Source: Pseudomonas brassicacearum subsp. neoaurantiaca (GTDB lineage Bacteria; Pseudomonadota; Gammaproteobacteria; Pseudomonadales; Pseudomonadaceae). From it: a DNA stretch of 64,000 bases. Both the position numbers and the translations under genes were made by a program. The stretch's first letter is position 1, and each line of letters opens with the position of its first letter. The stretch covers positions 56,100 to 120,099 of the forward strand of contig NZ_VDLV01000008.1 of NCBI RefSeq assembly GCF_013608025.1, in the 5' to 3' direction. The notes beneath the pieces were generated by a model, which was not told the DNA's origin, made no database searches, and worked only from the letters and a program-made list of their open reading frames with translations. Below, piece by piece: positions 34,303 through 42,884 of this stretch.

Positions 34303-36207
34303 ATGATGAGCCTATTAGAAGATAATCAATCCACCGACCTGGAAAACATCGTCGGCTTGAGCCGTCGCCGCTTCATCGGTGCCGGTGCCCTATGCGGCGC
34401 GGCGATGTTCCTGGGCGGCAACCTGCTGAGCCGCAGCGTCCTCGCCGCCGCCGTGAGCGAAGGCAACAAACGCATGCTCGGCTTCGACGGCATCGCGGCC
34501 GCGACGACAGACGCCATTACCCTCCCGCCAGGCTACAAAGCCTCGGTGTTGATCAGTTGGGGCCAGCCACTGCAAAAGAATGCACCGGCGTTCGACCCCA
34601 GCGGCAACGGCACCGCCCGCGCCCAGGAAGTGCAGTTTGGCGACAACAACGACGGCATGAGCCTGTTCCCGATGCCAGGGGATGAAAACCGTGCGTTGAT
34701 GGCAATCAATAACGAGTACACCAACTACCGCTACCTCTTCCCCCATGGCGGCCAGCCGCAGTCGGCCGAAGAAGTGCACAAGGCCCAGGCCTGCGAAGGC
34801 GTGTCGGTGATCGAAATCGAGCGTCGTCGCGGTCAATGGCAGTTCGTCCAGGACTCACGCTATAACCGCCGGATTCATGGCAACACGCCAATCCGCCTGA
34901 GCGGCCCGGCTGCCGGTCACGACTGGGTGAAAACCAGCGCCGACAAAAGCGGCAAGAAAGTGCTGGGGACTTTCCAGAACTGCGCCAATGGCATGACGCC
35001 GTGGGGCACTTACCTGACCTGTGAAGAAAACTTCACCGACTGCTTCGGCAGCAGCAAGGCAGACCTTAAATTCGATGACGCGCAAAAGCGCTACGGCGCC
35101 ACCGTCACCAGCCGCGAGATCAACTGGCACCCGCATGACCCGCGCTTTGACTTGGCGAAGAACCCCAATGAACTCAATCGCCATGGCTGGGTGGTGGAAA
35201 TCGATCCGTTCGACCCGAAATCCACTCCGGTGAAACGCACCGCCCTGGGCCGTTTCAAACACGAAAACGCCGCCCTTGCCCAAACCCATGACGGTCGCGC
35301 CGTGGTGTACATGGGCGACGATGAACGCGGCGAATTCATCTACAAATTCGTCAGCCGTGATCGCATCGACCACCGCAACGCCAAGGCCAACCGCGACTTG
35401 CTGGACCATGGCACCCTGTATGTGGCGCGCTTCGACGCCGGCGATGGCAATCCGGACCATCCGAAAGGCAAGGGCCAGTGGATCGAACTGAGCCATGGCA
35501 AAAACGGCCTCGACGCCAGCAAGGGCTTCAATGGCCAGGCCGAGGTGCTGATCCATGCGCGCCTGGCCGGCAGTGCCGTGGGCGCGACTCGCATGGACCG
35601 CCCTGAGTGGATCGTGGTCAGCCCGAAAGACGGGCAGGTCTATTGCACCCTGACCAACAACGCCAAGCGCGGCGAAGACGGCCAACCGGTGGACGGGCCT
35701 AACCCACGGGCCAAGAACGTCTACGGGCAGATCCTGCGCTGGCGCACCGACCGCGACGACCACGCCTCCAACACCTTCGAGTGGGATCTGTTCGTGGTCG
35801 CCGGCAACCCGACGGTACATGCCGGCACCCCGAAAGCCGGCTCGTCCAACGTCACCGCCCAGAACATGTTCAACAGCCCCGATGGCCTGGGCTTCGATAA
35901 GGCCGGCCGGCTGTGGATCCTTACCGACGGTGACTCCAGCAACGCCGGAGACTTCGCCGGCATGGGCAACAACCAGATGCTCTGCGCCGACCCAGACACG
36001 GGCGAAATCCGCCGTTTCATGGTCGGGCCGGTGGGTTGTGAAGTGACCGGGATCAGTTTTGCACCGGACCAGAAGGCCCTGTTCGTGGGGATCCAGCATC
36101 CCGGGGAAAACGGCGGTTCGACCTTCCCCGAGCACCTGCCCAATGGCAAGCCGCGGTCTTCGGTGATGGTGATTACCCGCGAAGACGGCGGCGTCATCGG
36201 CGCCTGA
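34303..36207 (+). CDS. PhoX-family (DUF839) exported phosphatase, Tat substrate
   Basis: This 634-residue protein has a twin-arginine signal SRRRFIGAGALCGAAMFLGG at about residues 20-39, so it folds in the cytoplasm before export. DUF839/PhoX motifs include LPPGYKASVLISWGQPL, FPMPGDENRALMAINNEY, NCANGMTPWGTYLTCEENF, and GRFKHENAALA. PhoX enzymes are calcium/iron-dependent alkaline phosphatases. A role in phosphate scavenging or in an unrelated esterase reaction is possible. No Pho box was identified. ATG codons at 34303 and 34306 are both possible. Confidence 0.9.
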   Translation: MMSLLEDNQSTDLENIVGLSRRRFIGAGALCGAAMFLGGNLLSRSVLAAAVSEGNKRMLGFDGIAAATTDAITLPPGYKASVLISWGQPLQKNAPAFDPSGNGTARAQEVQFGDNNDGMSLFPMPGDENRALMAINNEYTNYRYLFPHGGQPQSAEEVHKAQACEGVSVIEIERRRGQWQFVQDSRYNRRIHGNTPIRLSGPAAGHDWVKTSADKSGKKVLGTFQNCANGMTPWGTYLTCEENFTDCFGSSKADLKFDDAQKRYGATVTSREINWHPHDPRFDLAKNPNELNRHGWVVEIDPFDPKSTPVKRTALGRFKHENAALAQTHDGRAVVYMGDDERGEFIYKFVSRDRIDHRNAKANRDLLDHGTLYVARFDAGDGNPDHPKGKGQWIELSHGKNGLDASKGFNGQAEVLIHARLAGSAVGATRMDRPEWIVVSPKDGQVYCTLTNNAKRGEDGQPVDGPNPRAKNVYGQILRWRTDRDDHASNTFEWDLFVVAGNPTVHAGTPKAGSSNVTAQNMFNSPDGLGFDKAGRLWILTDGDSSNAGDFAGMGNNQMLCADPDTGEIRRFMVGPVGCEVTGISFAPDQKALFVGIQHPGENGGSTFPEHLPNGKPRSSVMVITREDGGVIGA

Positions 36208-36215
36208 CACTGATC

Positions 36216-36238
36216 GTTCCCACGCTCTGCGTGGGAAT
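36216..36238. repeat. Short inverted repeat GTTCCCACGC-TCT-GCGTGGGAA
   Basis: This 9-10 bp palindrome lies just after the PhoX stop. The GTTCCCACGCTCTGCGTGGGAA element is common between genes in fluorescent pseudomonads and may act as a transcript end. Confidence 0.6.
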
Positions 36239-36253
36239 GCAGCCCGGGGCTCT

Positions 36254-36346
36254 GTGGCGAGGGAGCTTGCTCCCGCTTGGGTGCGCAGCGCCCACAAAAA
36301 AAATGGGGTCGCTGCGCAACCCAGCGGGAGCAAGCTCCCTCGCCAC
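36254..36346. repeat. REPIN, type B
   Basis: GTGGCGAGGGAGCTTGCTCC and its inverse, between the PhoX-type gene and srkA. The centre holds a run of eight A residues. Confidence 0.9.
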
Positions 36347-36428
36347 TAGTCTCAACGATCAATCACGACTGCTTTGCGCTACCATGCTGGGCCGGACGCG
36401 GCAGCCCTGCCGCTGCGCAGGAGTCAGC

Positions 36429-37403
36429 ATGTCCCATCCGTTCGAAACCCTCACGCCCGACCTGGTGCTCGATGCCGTTGAAAGCATCGGCTTTCTCAGC
36501 GACGCCCGCGTGCTGGCCCTCAACAGCTACGAAAACCGCGTGTATCAGGTCGGCATCGAAGACGCCGAGCCGCTGATCGCCAAGTTCTATCGCCCCCAGC
36601 GCTGGACCAACGAAGCCATTCTGGAAGAACACCAATTCACCTTCGAACTGGCCGACCGTGAAGTGCCGGTGGTGGCGCCGTTGATCCATAACGGCGCCAG
36701 CCTGCACGAGCATGCCGGGTTTCGTTTCACCCTGTTTCCTCGTCGCGGCGGTCGTGCGCCGGAGCCAGGCAATCTCGACCAACTCTATCGCCTGGGCCAG
36801 TTGCTCGGCCGCCTGCATGCGATCGGCGCGACCCGTCCGTTCGAGCACCGTGAAGCGCTGGGCGTCCAGAATTTCGGCCACGACTCGCTGGACACCGTGC
36901 TGCAAAGCGGCTTCGTTCCTCGCAGCCTGTTGCCGGCCTACGAATCGGTCGCCAGGGACTTGCTCAAGCGCGTCGAGGCAGCCTACGCCGCCACGCCTCA
37001 CCAGAACATCCGCATGCACGGCGATTGCCATCCCGGCAACATGATGTGCCGCGACGAGGTGTTCCACATCGTCGACCTGGACGATTGCCGCATGGGGCCG
37101 GCGGTGCAGGATCTGTGGATGATGCTTGCCGGGGATCGCCAGGAACGCCTGGGGCAGCTGTCGGAGTTGATGGACGGTTATCAGGAATTCCATGATTTCG
37201 ATCCCCGCGAGTTGGCACTGATCGAACCATTGCGAGCCCTGCGCCTGATGCATTACAGCGCCTGGCTGGCGCGGCGCTGGGATGACCCCGCTTTCCCGCG
37301 AAGTTTCCCATGGTTTGGCAGTGAGCGTTACTGGGGCGACCAGATATTGGCGTTGCGCGAGCAATTGGCGGCGCTCAATGAAGAGCCGTTGAAGTTGTTC
37401 TGA
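36429..37403 (+). CDS. srkA: Stress response kinase A (RdoA/YihE)
   Basis: This 324-residue protein kinase-like enzyme of the APH/choline kinase fold counters programmed death under stress in E. coli. Motifs are ENRVYQVGIEDAEPLIAKFYRP (ATP Lys), MHGDCHPGNMM (catalytic loop) and HIVDLDDCRMGP (metal site). The ATG at 36429 follows CAGGAG; the longer frame from 36231 runs through a REPIN and is rejected. In many gammaproteobacteria this gene neighbours dsbA, which is not the case here. Confidence 0.94.
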   Translation: MSHPFETLTPDLVLDAVESIGFLSDARVLALNSYENRVYQVGIEDAEPLIAKFYRPQRWTNEAILEEHQFTFELADREVPVVAPLIHNGASLHEHAGFRFTLFPRRGGRAPEPGNLDQLYRLGQLLGRLHAIGATRPFEHREALGVQNFGHDSLDTVLQSGFVPRSLLPAYESVARDLLKRVEAAYAATPHQNIRMHGDCHPGNMMCRDEVFHIVDLDDCRMGPAVQDLWMMLAGDRQERLGQLSELMDGYQEFHDFDPRELALIEPLRALRLMHYSAWLARRWDDPAFPRSFPWFGSERYWGDQILALREQLAALNEEPLKLF

Positions 37404-37435
37404 TTGGGCGCGGTCCCAACAGCCACTGAAATCCT

Positions 37436-37525
37436 TGTGGGAGCGAGCTTGCTCGCGATAGCGATGTATCAGTCAATATAAATGGTGGCTGTTCCACCGC
37501 CATCGCGAGCAAGCTCGCTCCCACA
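37436..37525. repeat. REPIN, type A
   Basis: TGTGGGAGCGAGCTTGCTCG and its inverse between srkA and rarD. Confidence 0.9.
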
Positions 37526-37626
37526 GGGGACCTGCGGTGGAACGACTTCCTAACAAGGTTCGCAGCACAACCAGACAAATCTCCTTACAATCACTCTTTT
37601 GTTAGCTGCCTAAGCAAGGATTCTGC

Positions 37627-38514
37627 ATGCAAGCCGCCAACCCGCGTCGCGGGTACATCCTGGGCCTGAGTGCCTACATCATCTGGGGTCTGTTCCCGAT
37701 CTATTTCAAAGCCATCGCCAGCGTGCCGTCGGTGGAAATCATCATCCACCGGGTGCTGTGGTCCGCCCTGTTCGGCGCGGCGCTGCTGATGGTCTGGAAA
37801 CACCCGGGCTGGTGGCGCGAGTTGCGCGACAATCCGCGTCGCCTGGCAATACTGGCCTTGAGCGGCACATTGATCGCGGCTAACTGGCTGACCTATGTCT
37901 GGGCGGTAAACAACGGTCGAATGCTCGAAGCCAGCCTGGGCTACTACATCAATCCGCTGGTCAACGTGTTGCTGGGCATGCTGATCCTCGGCGAGCGCTT
38001 GCGACGCATGCAGTGGCTGGCGGTGGGGTTGGCGGCAGTCGGCGTGGCCCAGCAGGTCTGGCAAGTGGGCAGCCTGCCGTGGGTCTCATTGGCGCTGGCG
38101 CTGACGTTTGGCTTCTACGGATTGATCCGCAAGCAAGCGCCCGTCAAGGCCTTGCCAGGGCTGGTGGTGGAAACCTGGATGCTGGTGCCGATCGCCATCG
38201 CCTGGTTGCTGTTCAATCCATCGGCCACCAGCGCGCAAGCCGCGTTCTGGACCACCTCCGAAGCCTGGTGGCTGGTGGCGGCCGGCCCGGTGACGCTGGT
38301 GCCATTGGTCTGCTTCAACGCCGCGGCGCGGCATTTGCCCTACACCACGCTGGGCTTCCTGCAGTACATCGCCCCGACGCTTGTGCTATTGCTCGCGGTG
38401 ATGCTGTTCGGTGAGCACCTATCGTCCGCCACCTTGATGGCGTTCATCTTTATCTGGGCCGGACTGGCGGTGTACAGCATCGATGCCGTGATCAGCATGC
38501 GTCGGCGCAACTGA
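37627..38514 (+). CDS. rarD: RarD, EamA-family drug/metabolite transporter
   Basis: This 295-residue inner-membrane protein has about ten hydrophobic segments. RarD signatures are RRGYILGLSAYIIWGLFPIYFKA, VPSVEIIIHRVLWS, NWLTYVWAVNNGRMLEASLGYYINPLVNVLLG and FLQYIAPTLVLLLAV. The family exports small molecules; the chloramphenicol link in other species is unproven for this one. A short GC hairpin follows the stop. Confidence 0.93.
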   Translation: MQAANPRRGYILGLSAYIIWGLFPIYFKAIASVPSVEIIIHRVLWSALFGAALLMVWKHPGWWRELRDNPRRLAILALSGTLIAANWLTYVWAVNNGRMLEASLGYYINPLVNVLLGMLILGERLRRMQWLAVGLAAVGVAQQVWQVGSLPWVSLALALTFGFYGLIRKQAPVKALPGLVVETWMLVPIAIAWLLFNPSATSAQAAFWTTSEAWWLVAAGPVTLVPLVCFNAAARHLPYTTLGFLQYIAPTLVLLLAVMLFGEHLSSATLMAFIFIWAGLAVYSIDAVISMRRRN

Positions 38515-38537
38515 TCAAAAAACACACAAACCTTTAC

Positions 38538-38558
38538 AGGCCACGTCCGGCGTGGCCT
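38538..38558 (+). terminator. Possible terminator of rarD
   Basis: AGGCCACG-TCCGG-CGTGGCCT is an 8-bp stem 24 bases after the stop, but the T run is weak (GCGCGTTTCC). Confidence 0.5.
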
Positions 38559-38577
38559 GCGCGTTTCCTTCCCAAGG

Positions 38578-38725
38578 TTATCCACAGCGTGATCCCCGCC
38601 GTTTGTGCACAAGCCCTTGAAAATTGGTGATTTTTTGATCATTGGCTGCTGAGCCCCGGCCAGCCTGGGCTGGGGCCGGGTCTCTACAGGTTATCCACAG
38701 GCAGGCGCAGTTTTTCCTTGGATAA
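38578..38725. promoter_or_regulatory. DnaA-box cluster between rarD and the GcvR-like gene
   Basis: Two perfect TTATCCACA boxes on the plus strand are at 38578-38586 and 38691-38699. A weaker inverted box (TTATCCAAG) lies at 38717-38725, and the palindrome TTGTGCACAA lies between. A T-rich segment (GATTTTTTGATCATT) sits in the middle. Because no origin genes (dnaA, dnaN, rpmH) are near, it is more likely a DnaA titration or regulatory site than an origin. Confidence 0.55.
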
Positions 38726-38731
38726 CCCGAA

Positions 38732-39250
38732 TCACGCTTCGTCGCTGAGTTTCAGCTCAACCATCAACTCATCGGCCAAAGTCTCCAAGCGTTCCTGCAG
38801 TGTTTCCAGCGACAGGGTCAAGGGCACCCCGAGGATCGCCTCGGCATGAAACAGCAGTTCACTGCTCATGGGCGCCGGCCGGACATGCGTCACCAGACGC
38901 TCGACGTTGACACCCTGCTCGCTTAACAGCCGGGTGATATCCCGCACGATGCCAGGACGATCATTACCCACCAGCTCCATGGCAATGGGTTTCCACGTGC
39001 AGGATTCTTCAACGGCACTTTCAGCAATCAACACGCGAATACCGTGGATCGACAATCCCTGCAAGGCTTCGATCAATTCTTCATGGGCCTCGGCCGGGGC
39101 GCTGAGGCGCAGGATGCCGGCGAATTGCCCCGCCAGGTGCGACATGCGGCTCTCCAGCCAGTTACCGCCATGTGCGGCGATGCAATCGGCGATGCGCTCG
39201 ACCTGCCCGGGTTTGTCCGGGGCGAAAACGGTGATGACGAGGTGGTCCAT
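38732..39250 (-). CDS. GcvR-like protein with two ACT domains
   Basis: This is a 172-residue protein of two tandem ACT domains: LVITVFAPDKPGQVERIADCIAAHGGNWLESRM, then ELVGNDRPGIVRDITRLLSEQGVNVERLVTHV. This layout is that of the glycine cleavage system repressor GcvR, which works by protein contact and not by DNA binding. The ATG at 39250 starts the first ACT domain; the longer frame runs into a REPIN. No gcv genes are in the window, so its partner is not visible. Confidence 0.88.
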   Translation of the reverse strand: MDHLVITVFAPDKPGQVERIADCIAAHGGNWLESRMSHLAGQFAGILRLSAPAEAHEELIEALQGLSIHGIRVLIAESAVEESCTWKPIAMELVGNDRPGIVRDITRLLSEQGVNVERLVTHVRPAPMSSELLFHAEAILGVPLTLSLETLQERLETLADELMVELKLSDEA

Positions 39251-39317
39251 GGCGCAGTCCTCTTGTTGATGGAAGGGACAGTATAGGCAAGGCAGAAAAT
39301 CAACACGGTCGCACTTT

Positions 39318-39414
39318 CGTGGCGAGGGAGCTTGCTCCCGCTGGACCGCGTAGCGGGCCCAAAATGGTTGGATCAGTGCTGCGCACTGAAGCGGGAGCAA
39401 GCTCCCTCGCCACG
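39318..39414. repeat. REPIN, type B
   Basis: CGTGGCGAGGGAGCTTGCTC and its inverse in the 530-base gap before glcB. Confidence 0.9.
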
Positions 39415-39554
39415 GTATTTTGTGTACGAACACTAAAATTATCTGGAACAATCTATCTGTTTTTTGAGAACATCCCGTGCCCCGACGTGACCGTAACACT
39501 TTAGTCGGTCGCGGAACGACGCAATTAGTCTAATTTTCACAAGCGCAATTGATC

Positions 39555-39582
39555 ATGTAGTATTCCGCAGCGCGCACTACAT
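39555..39582. promoter_or_regulatory. RccR-type operator upstream of glcB
   Basis: ATGTAGT and ACTACAT form a perfect 7-bp inverted repeat around 14 bases. I recall TGTAGT/ACTACA half-sites as the target of RccR, the KDPG-responsive RpiR-family regulator that controls glcB and aceA in P. fluorescens. It lies about 200 bases upstream of the glcB ATG. The rest of the 39415-39780 gap shows no other clear signal. Confidence 0.65.
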
Positions 39583-39780
39583 AATCGTACCGCGTGATGT
39601 TCTACCGATGTCTGCCCAGGCCGGTCGCATCCCTGAAAAGCCCCGTCAGCAAGGCTTGATCACCCAGCCGCCAGCGATGGCATGTACTGGTTCAGGGGTT
39701 TGTGGTTTAAATGTCCCGAGGCTTCATTGTCAAAATCGAAGAGCTGAAAAGCGCAATAGCTGAGCAGAGTGAGGCAAGCA

Positions 39781-41958
39781 ATGACTGAACACGTTCAAGT
39801 CGGTGGCCTGCAGGTCGCCAAAGTCCTGTTCGACTTCGTGAATAACGAAGCCATTCCCGGAACCGGCCTCACCGCCGACGCATTCTGGGCCGGCGCCGAC
39901 AAGGTCATTCATGACCTGGCTCCGAAGAACAAAGCCCTACTCGCCAAACGCGACGATTTCCAGGCGCGGATCGACGCCTGGCACCAGGCACGTGCCGACC
40001 AGGCCCACGATGCCGTGGCTTACAAAGCCTTCCTGCAAGACATTGGATACCTGCTGCCAGAAGCGGCGGACTTCCAGGCCACGACCCAGAACGTCGATGA
40101 CGAAATCGCCCGCATGGCCGGCCCGCAACTGGTGGTGCCGGTGATGAACGCCCGCTTCGCCCTCAACGCCTCGAACGCCCGCTGGGGTTCGCTGTATGAC
40201 GCGCTGTACGGCACCGATGCCATCAGCGAGGCCGATGGCGCGGAAAAAGGCAAAGGCTACAACAAGGTCCGTGGCGACAAGGTCATCGCCTTCGCCCGCG
40301 CCTTCCTCGACGAAGCGGCCCCGCTGGCGGCCGGCTCCCATGTCGATTCCACTGCCTACAAGATCGTCGACGGCAAACTGGTGATCACCCTCAAGGGCGG
40401 CACCAACAGCGGCCTGCGTGACGATGCCCAGTTGATCGGTTTCCAGGGCGATGCCTCGGCGCCGACTGCTGTGCTGCTGAAACACAACGGCCTGCACTTC
40501 GAAATTCAGATCGACGCCAGCACCCCGGTCGGCCAGACCGATGCCGCCGGCGTCAAAGACATCCTGATGGAGGCCGCGCTGACCACCATCATGGACTGTG
40601 AAGACTCGGTCGCCGCCGTCGATGCCGATGACAAAGTGGTGATCTACCGTAACTGGCTGGGCCTGATGAAGGGCGACCTGGCGGAACAAGTCGCCAAGGG
40701 TGGCCAGACGTTTACCCGAACCATGAACCCGGACCGCGTCTACACCGCTGTCGACGGTTCGAGCGTGACCCTGCACGGTCGCTCGCTGCTGTTCGTGCGC
40801 AACGTTGGCCACCTGATGACCATCGACGCGATCCTCGACAAGAACGGCAACGAGGTGCCAGAAGGCATTCTTGACGGCCTGGTCACCAGCCTCGCGGCGA
40901 TCCACAGCCTCAACGGCAATACCTCGCGCCGCAACAGCCGCACCGGCTCGGTGTACATCGTCAAGCCGAAGATGCACGGCCCGGAAGAAGCCGCGTTCAC
41001 CAACGAACTGTTTGGTCGCGTCGAAGACGTGCTGAAGCTGCCGCGCAACACGCTGAAAGTCGGGATCATGGACGAGGAGCGCCGTACCACGGTCAACCTC
41101 AAGGCCTGCATCAAGGCCGCCAGCGAACGCGTGGTGTTCATCAATACCGGTTTCCTCGACCGCACAGGCGATGAAATCCACACCTCCATGGAAGCCGGCC
41201 CGATGGTGCGCAAGGCCGACATGAAGGCCGAGAAGTGGATCGCCGCGTATGAAAACTGGAACGTCGACATCGGTTTGAGCACCGGTCTGCAAGGTCGTGC
41301 GCAAATCGGCAAGGGCATGTGGGCCATGCCCGACCTGATGGCAGCCATGCTGGAGCAGAAAATCGCTCACCCAATGGCCGGCGCCAACACCGCGTGGGTG
41401 CCGTCGCCGACTGCCGCCGCGTTGCACGCGCTGCATTACCACAAGGTCGACGTGTTCGCTCGCCAGGCCGAACTGGCCAAGCGCGCCCGCGCTTCGGTGG
41501 ACGACATCCTGACCATCCCGCTGGCCGTCAACCCGAGCTGGACGCCGGAGCAGATCAAGAACGAACTGGACAACAACGCCCAAGGCATCCTTGGCTACGT
41601 GGTGCGTTGGATCGACCAGGGCGTGGGTTGCTCCAAGGTGCCGGACATCAACGATATCGGCCTAATGGAAGACCGTGCGACGCTGCGTATTTCCAGCCAG
41701 CACATCGCCAACTGGCTGCGCCACGGCATCGTCACGCAGGACCAGGTGATGGAAAGCCTCAAGCGCATGGCTCCGGTGGTAGACCGCCAGAACGCCAGCG
41801 ACCCGCTGTACCGCCCGCTGGCGCCGGACTTCGACAGCAACATCGCCTTCCAGGCGGCGGTCGAGCTGGTGGTCGAAGGCACCAAGCAGCCGAATGGCTA
41901 CACCGAGCCGGTGCTGCACCGTCGCCGTCGTGAGTTCAAGGCCGCCAATGGGTTGTGA
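39781..41958 (+). CDS. glcB: Malate synthase G
   Basis: This 725-residue monomeric malate synthase joins acetyl-CoA and glyoxylate to form malate in the glyoxylate shunt. Recognisable segments are [28 protein letters not shown] at the N-terminus, [14 protein letters not shown] with acidic metal ligands, [14 protein letters not shown] and [19 protein letters not shown] in the barrel. The length is typical of the G form. I chose the ATG at 39781 over an upstream codon because the family sequence starts there. A strong terminator follows. Confidence 0.97.
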   Translation: MTEHVQVGGLQVAKVLFDFVNNEAIPGTGLTADAFWAGADKVIHDLAPKNKALLAKRDDFQARIDAWHQARADQAHDAVAYKAFLQDIGYLLPEAADFQATTQNVDDEIARMAGPQLVVPVMNARFALNASNARWGSLYDALYGTDAISEADGAEKGKGYNKVRGDKVIAFARAFLDEAAPLAAGSHVDSTAYKIVDGKLVITLKGGTNSGLRDDAQLIGFQGDASAPTAVLLKHNGLHFEIQIDASTPVGQTDAAGVKDILMEAALTTIMDCEDSVAAVDADDKVVIYRNWLGLMKGDLAEQVAKGGQTFTRTMNPDRVYTAVDGSSVTLHGRSLLFVRNVGHLMTIDAILDKNGNEVPEGILDGLVTSLAAIHSLNGNTSRRNSRTGSVYIVKPKMHGPEEAAFTNELFGRVEDVLKLPRNTLKVGIMDEERRTTVNLKACIKAASERVVFINTGFLDRTGDEIHTSMEAGPMVRKADMKAEKWIAAYENWNVDIGLSTGLQGRAQIGKGMWAMPDLMAAMLEQKIAHPMAGANTAWVPSPTAAALHALHYHKVDVFARQAELAKRARASVDDILTIPLAVNPSWTPEQIKNELDNNAQGILGYVVRWIDQGVGCSKVPDINDIGLMEDRATLRISSQHIANWLRHGIVTQDQVMESLKRMAPVVDRQNASDPLYRPLAPDFDSNIAFQAAVELVVEGTKQPNGYTEPVLHRRRREFKAANGL

Positions 41959-41980
41959 TTGAGCGGTAGCAGCGCCCACA

Positions 41981-42012
41981 AAAAAGCCCTGATCGAAAGA
42001 TCAGGGCTTTTT
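41981..42012 (+). terminator. Intrinsic terminator of glcB
   Basis: AAAAAGCCCTGATC-GAAA-GATCAGGGCTTTTT is a perfect 14-bp stem with a GAAA loop, 22 bases after the stop. Confidence 0.92.
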
Positions 42013-42036
42013 CATTTGCAATACCAAACTGCTTTT

Positions 42037-42156
42037 GTGGCGAGGGAGCTTGCTCCCGCTCGACTGCGCAGCAGTCGCAAGTCCGCTGATGAGGTTTCGA
42101 AATAGCTGAAAAGAAGGGCTGCTGCGCACCCCAGCGGGAGCAAGCTCCCTCGCCAC
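42037..42156. repeat. REPIN, type B, long centre
   Basis: GTGGCGAGGGAGCTTGCTCC and its inverse, 120 bases overall, between glcB and the response regulator. Confidence 0.9.
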
Positions 42157-42185
42157 GAAAAACCAGACGACGCCAGTACGGGGGT

Positions 42186-42632
42186 TTAAAGATCCATCCC
42201 CAACTCATGCTTGACCAACCCCAGCAATTTGTCGGTATCGATCGGCTTGAGCAGGAAATCCACCACGCTCAGGTGCATGGCTTCGATGGCGTCCTTCACA
42301 TCGGCATCGCCCGACACGATGATGATCGGCAACGCGGCCCGCTCCGACTCGCGTACCAGGCGCACCAGTTCCAGGCCATCAACGTTGCCCATGCGCAAAT
42401 CGGTGATAAGCAGGCCAATGGACGGCTTGGTTTCCAGCATCTTGAGTGCCGTTTCACCACTGGCGGCGGTCATGCAGTGAATCCCGTCCAATGCCAGGAT
42501 TTCCGACAGCAGCTCGCGGGCGTCCTTGTCGTCATCGACGATCAATACACGCTGCGGCGGCAGGTCGGGTTCCAGCATGACGGCACTCAGCGCCTCGCGC
42601 TCGGCGTCACTCAAAATATCGTGGTCGGACAT
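42186..42632 (-). CDS. Single-domain response regulator
   Basis: This 148-residue protein is a receiver domain with a 25-residue N-terminal extension and no output domain. The acidic pocket is VLIVDDDKDARE, the phospho-acceptor Asp lies in LLITDLRMGNVDG, and the Thr/Ser and Lys are in IIIVSGDAD and FLLKPID. Such proteins act by protein contact or as phosphate relays. The partner kinase is not visible. It diverges from the DUF294/CBS gene. Confidence 0.92.
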   Translation of the reverse strand: MSDHDILSDAEREALSAVMLEPDLPPQRVLIVDDDKDARELLSEILALDGIHCMTAASGETALKMLETKPSIGLLITDLRMGNVDGLELVRLVRESERAALPIIIVSGDADVKDAIEAMHLSVVDFLLKPIDTDKLLGLVKHELGMDL

Positions 42633-42884
42633 GATGCTCTCTACGTTCCTTGAATCGATCCCCTGGCACAGTGGTCAGACATCGTTCTGCGGCGCTTCAA
42701 TGTGCACTTCGTCGGATTTTTTTCCAAGACTATTCCAGGAAGAATTTTCCGAGGCGAAGCGTAGGATATTTCCGTAGTTCCGGCCTGATGGTGGCGACCT
42801 AGACTTACGTCCAATGGGCACTCCCCGTTCAGAGGCCGACCATGGAGAACAGATCCGACCACAACAATTCGAAAAAGATTGCCC

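Noticed and set aside
38578..38725. DnaA boxes considered as the chromosomal origin
   Set aside because: None of dnaA, dnaN, recF, gyrB or rpmH is present, and only two perfect boxes are found.
39937..41583. A 548-codon frame antisense to glcB
   Set aside because: A shadow of the malate synthase codons; low-complexity Val/Asp/His-rich product with no family motif.
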